Below are positions 19,972 through 29,207 of a stretch of 64,000 nt of DNA, piece after piece. The notes beneath the pieces are model-generated. The model saw nothing but the letters and a program-made list of their open reading frames with translations, was not told the origin of the DNA and did not search any database. The stretch is from Jannaschia helgolandensis (GTDB lineage: Bacteria > Pseudomonadota > Alphaproteobacteria > Rhodobacterales > Rhodobacteraceae), in the NCBI RefSeq assembly GCF_900109285.1, contig NZ_FNZQ01000001.1, forward strand, positions 711,001 to 775,000, read 5' to 3'. The position numbers were made by a program, and so were the translations under genes. The first letter of the stretch is position 1. Each line of letters opens with the position of its first letter.

Positions 19972-20553
19972 TCAGGAACAGCGCGGAAGTTGGCGCTGAT
20001 ACATTGCAGCGCGTGATTCGATCTCGCTTGAAATGCGGACGAGCCATGGTTTGCTGAGGTACGTGCCGCGCCGATAGCCGGTTCGTCCGTCGTGATAGGC
20101 AAGATATTGATTGCGGGCATCGGCCAGGGAAATACCGAGTGTCCGGTTCGTCTCGGCCATGTACCATCCCATGAAATCAGTCGCATCCCGGATGCTGTCG
20201 CGGCGCGAGCGGCGGCCGCCTTCCTTCTGCTGGTATTCCTTCCAGGTGGCATCCAGCGCCTGGGAATATCCGAAAGCACTGCTCTGACGGCCCACGGGGA
20301 TCACGCCCAGCGAAAAGCGAAGCGGCGTGCGCGCGTCGGAAATGAACTTGGATTCCTGATAGATCGTGGCCATTTGCACGTGCACCGGCACGCCCCACTT
20401 GCGTTCGGCCGCCTTGAAGGCACGCAGATAACCCGGCCTTTGGTCCAGAATTGAACAAGCGTTATCCAGATCGCGCGGCGCACGACCATCCCCACGGATT
20501 CCACCGCATGCGGTCAGAATCAGCAGAAGGCTCATCTGCATGTATTTCATCAT
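19972..20553 (-). CDS. Transglycosylase SLT-like lipoprotein
   Basis: A 193-residue outer- or inner-membrane lipoprotein: the signal sequence ends in the lipobox LTAC (MSLLLILTACGG). The body carries the lysozyme-like core with VQMATIYQESKF, whose glutamate is the expected catalytic acid, SAFGYSQALDATWKEYQ, and NQYLAYHDGRTGYRRGTY. It probably cuts peptidoglycan glycan strands. A role in flagellar rod passage is plausible from its place next to the rod-binding gene, but general wall turnover is equally possible. Confidence 0.82.
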   Translation of the reverse strand: MMKYMQMSLLLILTACGGIRGDGRAPRDLDNACSILDQRPGYLRAFKAAERKWGVPVHVQMATIYQESKFISDARTPLRFSLGVIPVGRQSSAFGYSQALDATWKEYQQKEGGRRSRRDSIRDATDFMGWYMAETNRTLGISLADARNQYLAYHDGRTGYRRGTYLSKPWLVRISSEIESRAAMYQRQLPRCS

Positions 20554-20629
20554 GTCTTTACTGCCCGGTCATTTTGTTTTTACCGATTTTGAAAATCCAT
20601 ACCCGATTCTGCCCATCCTGCCAATCACA

Positions 20630-20977
20630 TCAGACGAAGACCGCGAGGATCAGCGGCAGAGCGACCACAGCCATCAACGTCGAGACGACGGCCAGACCGG
20701 CGACCGGCTGCGCTTCGGTCCCGTATTTCGTCGCCAAAAGATACGATGTGACCGCCACTGGCAGCGCCATCTGCACGATAAGAACCCCAGTGTGGCGGTC
20801 CAACCGAACGCCATGCCCACGGCGAAGGCGAACCCGGTACAGACGAAGACCTTCAGAACGGAAAGACCGGCCACCGGGCGGTGTCATAGGCGTATTTCAG
20901 TGTAATCCAGGCGAAAATGATGCTGGCCAGGATGAATACGGGGCCACGATCTGCAGGACTGTATAGGCCAGAGTCAC
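20630..20977 (-). pseudogene. Broken AEC-family (auxin efflux carrier-like) transporter
   Basis: Pieces of one membrane transporter occur in different frames on the minus strand. From a GTG at 20977 the reading is VTLAYTVLQIVAP; one missing base then moves PVFILASIIFAWITLKYAYDT to a second frame; PVAGLSVLKVFVCTGFAFAVG follows in a third; and LIVQMALPVAVTSYLLATKYG to the stop at 20630 is again shifted. The last segment is the conserved end of AEC permeases. The assembled protein would be about 115 residues against roughly 310 in the family, so a large internal part is deleted as well. Non-functional. Confidence 0.75.
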
Positions 20978-21062
20978 ACTCTGTTTCCGCCGATTCGCAC
21001 CTGCGCCGATTTACAAGTTGCGGGGCCAAGGCGTAGGATTGGAAAGGCGAAAGGGCAAGATC

Positions 21063-21389
21063 ATGCTGCACAACGAAGCGAAATACGCACTGGGCGAGGT
21101 CGTCCGGCACAAGAAGCACCCGTTTCGCGGGGTAATCTTCGATGTCGACGCGGAATTTTCCAACAGCGAGGAATGGTACGATGCCATCCCGCAGGACTCG
21201 CGTCCAAGGCGGGATCAGCCGTTCTATCACCTGCTGGCCGAAAATGACGAAAGTTACTATGTCGCCTATGTGTCCGAGCAAAACTTGATGCTCGACCGCA
21301 CGGGTGAGCCGGTGACCCACCCCGATATCGGCGATCTGTTCGGTGCTTTCGACGGGCGGCAATATCCGCTGCATTTCGACCTGAACTAG
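21063..21389 (+). CDS. hspQ: Heat shock protein HspQ
   Basis: Small hemimethylated-DNA-binding/HspQ (YccV) family protein, 108 residues, full length. Motifs: GEVVRHKKHPFRGVIFDVDAEF, QPFYHLLAENDESYYVAYVSEQNL and HPDIGDLFGAFDGRQY. In enterobacteria HspQ promotes turnover of DnaA variants and modulates Lon proteolysis; the same role here is inferred. The ATG at 21063 is chosen because homology starts there (MLHNEAKYALGEVV). Confidence 0.93.
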   Translation: MLHNEAKYALGEVVRHKKHPFRGVIFDVDAEFSNSEEWYDAIPQDSRPRRDQPFYHLLAENDESYYVAYVSEQNLMLDRTGEPVTHPDIGDLFGAFDGRQYPLHFDLN

Positions 21390-21634
21390 ATCTCGTCACT
21401 CCTGGACAGGCCTTCCCGGCGCAACTGGGTCAGGGTCCAGACCCGCGCCCCGGCACACATCCGTCGGGCTATGAACGCGAGATTACAGGGCCACTGCCCA
21501 GGGTATATGGACCACTCGCCGCACAGGTCAGACCCTGGGGACCGGGGGTAAACAGGGGCCATCGCGGCACGGCTTAAGTCCATCTTCACCATTTGCTGGC
21601 AGGTCCGACACGAAGCCCCGTCCCGAGGGCGGAG

Positions 21635-23680
21635 ATGTCGATCGGCATGAACGGATCTGTCCCCGACACCCTGTTTCTGGAGGAACGTCGCCGTCGTCTG
21701 GCGGCGGAGCGGACGCTCGACCACACCCGGAGAGAACTTGCGCGTACCCATTCTGCCCTGGTGGCAAATGCCGACAGACTGTCGCGGCGGTATCTTTCAG
21801 AACGCGATCAGAACCTGAAAATGACGGAACGGCAGCAGGCCGTCCTGCAACAGCGCAAGGAAGCGGCAGAGCGGGCAGACCGGGCGCGACGCCGGTTGTG
21901 GCACGCGCTGGAGACGATGCGCGACGGGTTCGCCCTGTTCGACATGCAGGGGCGGTTGATCGCGGCCAACCACGTCTATCTCGACCTGTTCGATGCGGCG
22001 TCCGAACTCGCCCCCGGATGCCATGTTTCCGAGGTTTTCACGTTGGCGGCGGATGAAGGAGCCTTCGACATCGGCGACCTGCGCCCCGCCGCATGGGCGC
22101 AGGCGCAGATCGCCCGCTGGGACGCAGAGGTGATCGCGCCCCTGACGCTGCAACACTATGATGGCCGCATTCTGCAATTTCAGGACCGGCGCGCACCGGA
22201 CGGCGATGTCGTGTCGCTGGTCCTCGACATCACCGAACACCGGGCGCGCGAGGCTTCGCTGGCCGCCGCCCGCAATGCAGCCGAACAGACAGCGCGGGCC
22301 AAGGCTGACTTTCTTGCCCGGATGAGCCACGAGATCAGGACACCGATGAATGGCGTGATCGGCCTGTCGCAGATGCTTGCCGAGCAGGCGGACGACCCGG
22401 AAATGGAATTGTTCGCCCGCACGATCCACGATTCGGCCGAGGCGTTGCTGGTCATCGTCAACGACACGCTCGACGTCTCCAAGCTGGAGGCGGGCAAGGT
22501 CGATCTGCGGCATGACCCGCTGGATCTCGAGTCGTTGCTGATAGATTGCCTGCGGCTGGCGGCGGTGGCGAAACATGCGGGTGTTCGGGTCGATCTGACC
22601 TATCCGATCGGCGCGCGAACCCGGTTCCTTGGCGACGAGGGGCGTATCCGGCAGATCGTCATGAACCTGTTGGGCAATGCGCTGAAGTTCACGCAAGCCG
22701 GTCATGTCATCGTTCGCGTGACGCCGGGCGACGATCTGATCCGGATCGCCGTCGAGGATACGGGACCCGGCATTCCGGAAGACAAATCCGCGCAAGTGTT
22801 CGAGGCGTTTGGCCAGGTCGACGACCCCGATGGGTCATCGACCGAAGGCACGGGGCTGGGCCTGACCATTTCGCGTGGTCTGGCGGAACGAATGGGCGGA
22901 ACGCTGACGCTGTCCAGTCAGCCCGGAACCGGATCGACGTTCACGCTGTCGCTGCCGCTGGTCGGCGACGGGGAAGCCGATGCGATGCCCCCCCTGCCGG
23001 ACAAAATCGCAGTTCACGCAGGTCCGTCCGGTGACCTGATCGCTGCGCGGCTTGGACAGGCGGGATGCCTCGTTCTTCGCGACGCGCCGGAGGCCGATAC
23101 GCCAATCCTGCTGCCACTGGCGCTGTCGCATGAAGATCAGCGCGCCGCCCTGTCGCAAGCCGCCGACGGGACGCAGGTCGTTCTGCTGGGCCGCGGGGAG
23201 GAGGCCGACCCGGCGGTTGCCGACCGCGCCGATGCGGTCCTGCCGCGCTTGGTCACGGGGGCCGCGCTGGCAGCGGCATTCGCGGTGTCGCCCACGACCC
23301 GCCCCGCCCGCCTGCTTCTGGCGGACGACAATGCCACGAACCGCCTGTTGCTGGACCGGATGCTGCGCGACCAGCCCTATAAGCTGGATCTGGTGGCCGA
23401 CGGCGTTCAGGCCGTCGATGCCTATGCACGCGAGCGGCCCGATGCCGTCATCCTCGACATATCCATGCCGGGCCTCGACGGGTTCGGTGCCGCCGCAGCC
23501 ATTCAGACGCTGGAAGCGGAGCGCGGTGGCAGCCCGTCTCCTCTGCTGGCCCTGACCGCGCATGTCGGCGACGATATGGCGGAGCGGCTGGAGGCCGCAG
23601 GGTTCATGGCGTATCTGACGAAACCATTGAAGAAAAACCTGCTGCTGGAGGCTTTGACCACGGCGTTGGACAGACCCTAG
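21635..23680 (+). CDS. Soluble hybrid histidine kinase with PAS and receiver domains
   Basis: A 681-residue sensor with no transmembrane segment. Residues 1-95 are a charged coiled coil (LFLEERRRRLAAERTLDHTR), then a PAS-like domain (about 96-205, GFALFDMQGRLIAANHVYLD), HisKA with the phospho-accepting His232 in FLARMSHEIRTPMNGVIGL, a HATPase with NLLGNALKFT, DTGPGIP and GTGLGLTISRGLAERMGG, and a C-terminal receiver with Asp608 (ILDISMPGLDG). The start ATG at 21635 has GAGG 6 bases upstream. The signal is unknown. Its architecture resembles cytoplasmic phosphorelay kinases; no partner phosphotransferase is in the window. It ends in a 4-bp convergent overlap with the asparaginase gene. Confidence 0.9.
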   Translation: MSIGMNGSVPDTLFLEERRRRLAAERTLDHTRRELARTHSALVANADRLSRRYLSERDQNLKMTERQQAVLQQRKEAAERADRARRRLWHALETMRDGFALFDMQGRLIAANHVYLDLFDAASELAPGCHVSEVFTLAADEGAFDIGDLRPAAWAQAQIARWDAEVIAPLTLQHYDGRILQFQDRRAPDGDVVSLVLDITEHRAREASLAAARNAAEQTARAKADFLARMSHEIRTPMNGVIGLSQMLAEQADDPEMELFARTIHDSAEALLVIVNDTLDVSKLEAGKVDLRHDPLDLESLLIDCLRLAAVAKHAGVRVDLTYPIGARTRFLGDEGRIRQIVMNLLGNALKFTQAGHVIVRVTPGDDLIRIAVEDTGPGIPEDKSAQVFEAFGQVDDPDGSSTEGTGLGLTISRGLAERMGGTLTLSSQPGTGSTFTLSLPLVGDGEADAMPPLPDKIAVHAGPSGDLIAARLGQAGCLVLRDAPEADTPILLPLALSHEDQRAALSQAADGTQVVLLGRGEEADPAVADRADAVLPRLVTGAALAAAFAVSPTTRPARLLLADDNATNRLLLDRMLRDQPYKLDLVADGVQAVDAYARERPDAVILDISMPGLDGFGAAAAIQTLEAERGGSPSPLLALTAHVGDDMAERLEAAGFMAYLTKPLKKNLLLEALTTALDRP

Positions 23681-24672
23681 CGCAAGCGGACGTTATAGTG
23701 GCCCGTCACCTTGTCCCGGCAATTCGTGATCGGCCCATGGGTCAGCCGTTTCGCGACCGGCGCACCTGCGTCCAGCACGCCCAGACGAACCAGCATCGCG
23801 GCAATCACCGCTTCTGCCGCGCGCGTCGTGCCGTCGACTATCTTGAGCGCGATGCCGCGATTCAGCTCCGGTATGATGGCGATGAACACGGCCTCGGCGC
23901 CGGTCTTGACCGCCACGCGCCCCCCCATGGCGTGCATCAGATCGGTGCATGCCCGGCCTTCACCCGCAACCAGCATGGGTTCCGCCCCCATTGCACGGGT
24001 CAGCCGCACCATGGCGTCCTGACGCAGGCCACCGCCATCGCGCGCCCCGGCGAACAGCCCCATTGCACGTCCGAAGGCATCCAGACGCGTGGCGAAATTC
24101 GGTGCGGAGCAGCCGTCGATACCATAGCCGGGGCTGTCCATCCCGGTCACCTCCTCGAAGGTGCGGCGCACCGCCAGTTGAACCGGGTGATCCGGCTCGA
24201 CGTATTCGGGACCTGCACCCAGATGTTTCGACAGCGCCAGAAACCCGGCATGCTTGCCCGAGCAATTGTTGTGCAACTGGCAGGGCCTGTCGCCCGCGCG
24301 GATCAGGTCGGCCCTGGCATCGTCGGAGTATGGCATATGCGTGCCGCACCGCAGGTTCTGTTCCGACATCGCGAGGTCGCGCAGCCAGGCGTTTACGCCC
24401 GCGACATGCACCGCCGCGCCTTCATGCGAGGCGCTGGCCAGCGCCAGTTGCGCCGATGTCAAATGTGCCCCCGCACCCGATTCCAGAAGCGGCAGCGCCT
24501 GAACCATCTTGCAGGCCGATCGGGGGTAGATCACCGCCGACGGGTCCCCCCAGGCTTCGACGATTTCGCCTGCGCCGTCGCACACGACAATGTGACCGCG
24601 ATGCACCGATTCGACCCGGTCGCCCCGGATCACCTCGACCAGATCGACGGCTCCTTCGTTGACTTCGGTCAT
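23677..24672 (-). CDS. L-asparaginase II-family protein
   Basis: A 331-residue member of the asparaginase II family (the Rhizobium-type, AnsA-like enzymes unrelated to E. coli AnsB). Recognisable parts are VEVIRGDRVESVHRGHIVV, SACKMVQALPLLESGA, LASASHEGA, QLHNNCSGKHAGFLAL and YGIDGCSAPNF; the Ser-Lys pair in SACK and the CSGKH segment are expected active-site elements. It would hydrolyse asparagine to aspartate and ammonia in the cytoplasm. Divergent from the IalB-family gene. Confidence 0.88.
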   Translation of the reverse strand: MTEVNEGAVDLVEVIRGDRVESVHRGHIVVCDGAGEIVEAWGDPSAVIYPRSACKMVQALPLLESGAGAHLTSAQLALASASHEGAAVHVAGVNAWLRDLAMSEQNLRCGTHMPYSDDARADLIRAGDRPCQLHNNCSGKHAGFLALSKHLGAGPEYVEPDHPVQLAVRRTFEEVTGMDSPGYGIDGCSAPNFATRLDAFGRAMGLFAGARDGGGLRQDAMVRLTRAMGAEPMLVAGEGRACTDLMHAMGGRVAVKTGAEAVFIAIIPELNRGIALKIVDGTTRAAEAVIAAMLVRLGVLDAGAPVAKRLTHGPITNCRDKVTGHYNVRLR

Positions 24673-24829
24673 GCCGCTCTCTCCATGCGCGAAATTTTGC
24701 TTGCCGGGCTTTCCCCGGTGGTCCCCCCTGCGCTATCATCGGCATGCAGTATTGGGAACCGCGTGCACCGGGTTCGAAGGCCGGACAAAACCGGGCAGCC
24801 GGGGCCGCCGACGAGAGGCAAGGACGAAC

Positions 24830-25363
24830 ATGAAATTCAAGGCGATTGGGGCCACGATCTGGGCCGCACTTCTGACCACCGCATTGACGATGCCAGGCTT
24901 TGCACAAGACAGCTCCAACAGGGTGAATACGGAGACTGACTGGTCCGTCTTTGTCGAAGACAACCCGACCCAGTGCTGGATCGTGTCGGCCCCCAAGTCG
25001 ATCCGAAACACCCGCGACGGTCGTGAGGTCGCGGCGCAGCGTGGCGATATCCGCCTCTTCGTCAGCTACTGGCCCGGTAGCGACAAGAAGGGCGAGGTCT
25101 CGGCGACCGGCGGCTATCCTTATGCCAGCGGCTCGACCGTGACGGTCGAGATCGGGACCGAAAGTTTCGAGATGTTCACCGATGGCGAACTGGCCTGGGC
25201 CGCATCGCCGACGGATGACGAGCGGCTTATCGCGGCCATGAAGCGCGGCGCGAACGCGGTCGTGAAGGGGCAGTCCGGACGCGGCACCCGAACCGAGGAT
25301 TCGTTCAGCCTGATGGGCTTCACAGCGGCCGTCACCGACGCCGAGAAACGCTGCGGCGGCTGA
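24830..25363 (+). CDS. IalB (invasion-associated locus B) family protein
   Basis: A 177-residue exported protein: signal peptide to about residue 25 (LLTTALTMPGFA), then the IalB fold with TDWSVFVEDNPTQCWIVSAP, DIRLFVSYWPG, VTVEIGTESFEMFTDGELAWA and the C-terminal RGTRTEDSFSLMGFTAAVTDAEKRC. Two cysteines (in QCWIV and near the C-terminus) may form a disulfide. The family is common in free-living Rhodobacteraceae, where invasion is unlikely; the real role is unknown. The ATG at 24830 is supported by the signal peptide and by AAGGACG upstream. Confidence 0.88.
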   Translation: MKFKAIGATIWAALLTTALTMPGFAQDSSNRVNTETDWSVFVEDNPTQCWIVSAPKSIRNTRDGREVAAQRGDIRLFVSYWPGSDKKGEVSATGGYPYASGSTVTVEIGTESFEMFTDGELAWAASPTDDERLIAAMKRGANAVVKGQSGRGTRTEDSFSLMGFTAAVTDAEKRCGG

Positions 25364-25497
25364 GCCGGGCGCGACACTGACGCAACATTGTGTATTTGCG
25401 ATTTTCGGCAGGCGTCCCTATATGGGGCGCCTGTTTCCATTGATCCCGCCCACCATTGATCCCGCCCAGTCGCGATCTGACCTTTCGGATATCTGTC

Positions 25498-26673
25498 ATG
25501 CAAGTTCCCATCACGCAGGATGTACACACCATCCCGCGCAAATTGCCCGAAAGCGACCGCCTGAATCTGATCGGTCTGACCCGCGACGCGTTGCGCGCAG
25601 CGTTGATTGCCGTTGGCACGCCGGAAAAGCAGGCCCGGATGCGGACCAATCAGCTGTGGCAGTGGCTGTATCATTGGGGCGTGCGGGACTTCGCGCTGAT
25701 GACGAATCTGGCCAAGGATTTCCGCGCCACTCTGGCCGAGAACTTTACCATCGAATTGCCCGAAGTGATGACCCGGCAGGTATCCGAGGACGGCACCCGC
25801 AAATATCTTGTGCGGATCGCCGGCGGGCACGAGGTCGAAGTTGTCTATATCCCTGAAGACGGGCGCGGCACACTGTGTGTTTCCAGTCAGGTGGGATGCA
25901 CCCTGACCTGTTCATTCTGCCATACCGGCACGCAAAAGCTGGTTCGCAACCTGACACCGGGCGAAATCGTCGGGCAGGTCATGCTGGCGCGGGACGATCT
26001 GGGCGAATGGCCGGAAAAGGGCGCGCCGAACGACCCGACCGCGCGGCTGCTGTCGAACATCGTTCTGATGGGCATGGGCGAGCCGCTCTATAATTTCGAG
26101 AATGTCCGCGACGCCATGAAGATCGTGATGGACGGCGAGGGCATCGCGCTGGGCCGTCGCCGCATCACCCTGTCGACATCCGGTGTCGTTCCTGAAATCG
26201 CCCGGACCGCGCGGGAAATCGGCTGCCTTCTGGCCGTCAGCTTCCACGCTACGACGGACGAGGTGCGCGATACGCTGGTCCCGATCAACAAGCGGTGGAA
26301 TATCGCGGTGCTGCTGGACGCGCTGCGCGAATACCCCAAAGTTTCCAATTCCGAGCGGATTACCTTCGAATATGTCATGCTGCACGGCGTCAATGACAGC
26401 GATGACGACGCCCATCGCCTGGTCGCGCTGCTTCAGGGAATTCCGGCCAAGGTGAACCTGATCCCGTTCAACGAATGGCCCGGTGCGCCCTATACCCGCT
26501 CCAGCAATAACCGCATTCATGCCTTCGCGAAGATTTTGATGGAAGCGGGCTATGCCTCGCCCATCCGTACACCGCGGGGCGAGGATATCATGGCCGCCTG
26601 CGGTCAGTTAAAATCAGCGACCGAACGGCAGCGGAAAAGCCGTGCCCAGATCGCCGCCGAAGCGGGTCTTTAG
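25498..26673 (+). CDS. rlmN: Dual-specificity RNA methyltransferase RlmN
   Basis: Radical-SAM enzyme that makes 2-methyladenosine in 23S rRNA and some tRNAs; 391 residues. The CxxxCxxC cluster motif is Cys134-Cys138-Cys141 in [11 protein letters not shown], and the second catalytic cysteine is in [11 protein letters not shown] near the C-terminus. [14 protein letters not shown] and [18 protein letters not shown] are further family markers. The ATG at 25498 ([17 protein letters not shown]) is preferred to an in-frame start 42 bases upstream. Confidence 0.97.
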   Translation: MQVPITQDVHTIPRKLPESDRLNLIGLTRDALRAALIAVGTPEKQARMRTNQLWQWLYHWGVRDFALMTNLAKDFRATLAENFTIELPEVMTRQVSEDGTRKYLVRIAGGHEVEVVYIPEDGRGTLCVSSQVGCTLTCSFCHTGTQKLVRNLTPGEIVGQVMLARDDLGEWPEKGAPNDPTARLLSNIVLMGMGEPLYNFENVRDAMKIVMDGEGIALGRRRITLSTSGVVPEIARTAREIGCLLAVSFHATTDEVRDTLVPINKRWNIAVLLDALREYPKVSNSERITFEYVMLHGVNDSDDDAHRLVALLQGIPAKVNLIPFNEWPGAPYTRSSNNRIHAFAKILMEAGYASPIRTPRGEDIMAACGQLKSATERQRKSRAQIAAEAGL

Positions 26674-26798
26674 ACGGGCGCAGGACGTTACCGTTTACGC
26701 GGGCGCGGCAGAAACACCGACAGGACGAAGCGGATCGGGTCGATTTCAACCATTGGACTGTCCTTGGGGTAAGGGGTCTGTCTGCCGCATAGTCCCAG

Positions 26799-26966
26799 TC
26801 AGTGACAGCCCGATGACAGCTGGAACCAGTCCCACATCATGCGGACCGCAATGGCGGAGGTGACGATCACCAGCAAGGGTTTGATGATCCGCGCGCGCCG
26901 ACAGGCTGCAAGTCGCGCGCCGATGATCTGACCCGCATCCTTTGCCCGCCAAGCGGTCAGCGCGAC
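26799..26966 (-). pseudogene. C-terminal remnant of a TauE/SafE-type permease
   Basis: Minus-strand frame ending at 26799 reads KDAGQIIGARLAACRRARII and then KPLLVIVTSAIAVRMMWDW. The GQIIGARLA ... IKPLLVIVTSAIAVRMMWD pattern is the end of TauE/SafE sulfite/organosulfonate exporters. Everything upstream of about 50 residues is gone and the frame runs straight into the end of serB. Likely decayed. Confidence 0.6.
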
Positions 26967-26967
26967 A

Positions 26968-27843
26968 TCACGTAACGAAGTCGTCCCGGTGATAGCCCTG
27001 TAGATAGAGCAGTGCCGTCAGGTCGCCGTGATTTACGCGCAAACCGGCCCCGGCCTGCACGGCGGGTTTCGCATGCAGCGCCACGCCCATTCCCGCCCGC
27101 CGCAACATGTCCAGATCGTTCGCCCCGTCCCCCACGGCGATGACATCGGTTTCGCCGATCGCCATTTCGGCGGTAAGTTCCTCCAGCGCATCGACCTTGG
27201 CCTGCCGTCCCAGAATCGGCAGGCCGGGCTGGCCGGTCAGTTTGCCGCCCTCCAGCAATAGAGTATTCGCCCGGTTCCAGTCGAACCCTAGCCGCGCCGC
27301 TATGGCCGACGTGAAGGCCGTGAACCCGCCTGACACCAATGCTGCTTTTGCCCCCTGTGACTTCATCGTTGCCAGCAAGGTCTCCCCGCCTGGCATCAGT
27401 GTGATGCGGTCGGCCAGCACCCGGTCGATGACCGACGCATCCAGTCCGGCCAGCAATCCGACGCGTTCGTGCAACGCCCCCTCGAAGTCGACTTCGCCAT
27501 TCATCGCGCGCACCGTGATTTCCGCCACCCGTTCGCCCACGCCCGCCTCAGTGGCCAGTTCGTCGATGCACTCCTGCTGGATCATGGTCGAATCCATATC
27601 GGCCAGCAGCAGGCGCTTCCTGCGCCCTTCCATCGGCACGACGTTCAGGTCGACACCCATCGCGTCCATCTGGTCCCGCGTCGCGTCCAGCGTGTCGGGT
27701 AGGCGATCCAGGTCGAACTCCGCCGCGATGCCAGGGTTCAGCCAGCGTGCGACACCACCGCCCCATCCGTTGCGCAGCGCTTCCACCAAAGAAAGGTCCA
27801 CGACGGGCGCATCGGGCGAAGAGATCAGGACAACGGTATGCAT
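26968..27843 (-). CDS. serB: Phosphoserine phosphatase SerB
   Basis: HAD-family phosphatase, last step of serine biosynthesis; 291 residues. An ACT-like N-terminal domain (to about 75) precedes the HAD core: LLLADMDSTMIQQECIDELA with the nucleophile Asp in DMDST, then LVSGGFTAFTSAIAARLGFD, and VIAVGDGANDLDMLRRAGMGVA. Divergent from serC-serA, so all three serine genes lie side by side. Confidence 0.96.
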   Translation of the reverse strand: MHTVVLISSPDAPVVDLSLVEALRNGWGGGVARWLNPGIAAEFDLDRLPDTLDATRDQMDAMGVDLNVVPMEGRRKRLLLADMDSTMIQQECIDELATEAGVGERVAEITVRAMNGEVDFEGALHERVGLLAGLDASVIDRVLADRITLMPGGETLLATMKSQGAKAALVSGGFTAFTSAIAARLGFDWNRANTLLLEGGKLTGQPGLPILGRQAKVDALEELTAEMAIGETDVIAVGDGANDLDMLRRAGMGVALHAKPAVQAGAGLRVNHGDLTALLYLQGYHRDDFVT

Positions 27844-27919
27844 CGCGGCGGTTTCCTATCGTGAACGCAGAACGCTGCCGCCCCGCTATTTGTCGCGCCT
27901 TAGCCCGATAATCGGCCTT

Positions 27920-27998
27920 GCGCGACCCCTTCGCGGGGAATAGCGACATCGGCGGGACACCCCTCCCCAACGAGGGGCATTTATCTGCAAGGATAGTT
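27920..27998 (+). promoter_or_regulatory. serC-type RNA leader upstream of serC
   Basis: Two GC-rich hairpins precede serC: CCCC-TTCGC-GGGG (27926-27938) and a 6-bp stem CCCCTC/GAGGGG with a CCCAAC loop (27960-27977), the second ending 21 bases before the ATG. A conserved 'serC motif' RNA of this kind was described upstream of serC in alphaproteobacteria by comparative genomics. The position and hairpin fit; I could not run a covariance model. It probably lies in the 5' UTR; the ligand, if any, is not known. Confidence 0.5.
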
Positions 27999-29141
27999 AT
28001 GACTGATACTCTGAACGCGGGCGCGCGGCCCGTGACAAAACCGTCCAATCCGCGTTTTTCGTCCGGCCCCTGCGCCAAGCATCCGGGCTTTTCCCTTTCC
28101 GATCTGAGCGATGCACCCCTGGGCCGCAGCCACCGCGCCGCGCCGGGCAAGGCGAAACTCGCCGCCGCCATCGACCGGACCCGCGCCATTCTTGGCGTGC
28201 CCGACGATTACCGCATCGGCATCGTGCCCGCCTCCGACACCGGGGCCTACGAAATGGCCATGTGGACGATGCTGGGCGCGCGCCCCGTCACCATGCTGGC
28301 GTGGGAGAGCTTCGGCGCAGGATGGGTCACCGACGTGGTCAAACAGTTGAAGCTGGACGCCGATGTGCGGACAGCCGACTATGGCGCGCTGCCTTCGCTG
28401 GACATCGATCCGGACCGCGACATCTGTTTCACCTGGAACGGCACTACCTCGGGTGTCCGTGTTGCGAACGCCGACTGGATCGACGATGACCGCACCGGCC
28501 TGACGCTCTGCGATGCCACCAGCGCCGCATTCGCGATGGACTTGCCGTGGGACAAGCTCGATGTGGCGACGTTCAGCTGGCAAAAGGTGCTGGGTGGCGA
28601 GGGTGCGCATGGTATCCTGATCCTGTCGCCCCGCGCGGTCGAGCGGCTGGAAAGCTATACGCCCGCTTGGCCCCTGCCCAAGATATTCCGCCTGACCAAG
28701 GGTGGAAAACTCATCGACGGGATATTCCGGGGCGAGACGATCAACACCCCATCCATGATGGCGGTCGAAGATTATCTCGTCGCACTGGACTGGGCCGAAA
28801 CTCTGGGCCTGTCCGGCCTGATCTCCCGCGCCGACGCCAGTGCGCAGCATGTCTGGGACTTCTGCGAAAGCCGCGACTGGATTGCCAATCTGGCCGACGA
28901 TCCGGCCACAAGGTCCACCACATCGGTCTGCCTGAAGTTCACCGATCCGAATTTGCCCGCCGACTTTGCCAAGCGCGTCGCCAAACGGCTGGATGTGGAA
29001 GGCGTGGCCTTCGACATCGCCAGCTATCGCGATGCACCCGCAGGTCTTCGGATCTGGTGCGGATCGACGGTCGAACCCGATGACGTTGCGGCATTGATGC
29101 CGTGGATCGAATGGGCCTATCGCGCCGAACTCGCCGCCTGA
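27999..29141 (+). CDS. serC: Phosphoserine transaminase SerC
   Basis: PLP-dependent aminotransferase converting 3-phosphohydroxypyruvate to phosphoserine; 380 residues. It begins with [15 protein letters not shown], typical of the alphaproteobacterial SerC subgroup. [17 protein letters not shown] contains the PLP-binding lysine, followed by [29 protein letters not shown]. The ATG at 27999 follows AAGGA by 4-5 bases and sits right after the serC leader hairpin. Cotranscribed with serA. Confidence 0.96.
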   Translation: MTDTLNAGARPVTKPSNPRFSSGPCAKHPGFSLSDLSDAPLGRSHRAAPGKAKLAAAIDRTRAILGVPDDYRIGIVPASDTGAYEMAMWTMLGARPVTMLAWESFGAGWVTDVVKQLKLDADVRTADYGALPSLDIDPDRDICFTWNGTTSGVRVANADWIDDDRTGLTLCDATSAAFAMDLPWDKLDVATFSWQKVLGGEGAHGILILSPRAVERLESYTPAWPLPKIFRLTKGGKLIDGIFRGETINTPSMMAVEDYLVALDWAETLGLSGLISRADASAQHVWDFCESRDWIANLADDPATRSTTSVCLKFTDPNLPADFAKRVAKRLDVEGVAFDIASYRDAPAGLRIWCGSTVEPDDVAALMPWIEWAYRAELAA

Positions 29142-29207
29142 CCCGGCCCTTCGGGCGCGCGGTTTCGCGCGGCCGACACCCCAGATTTTTTCAAAAAGGA
29201 GCCTCTG

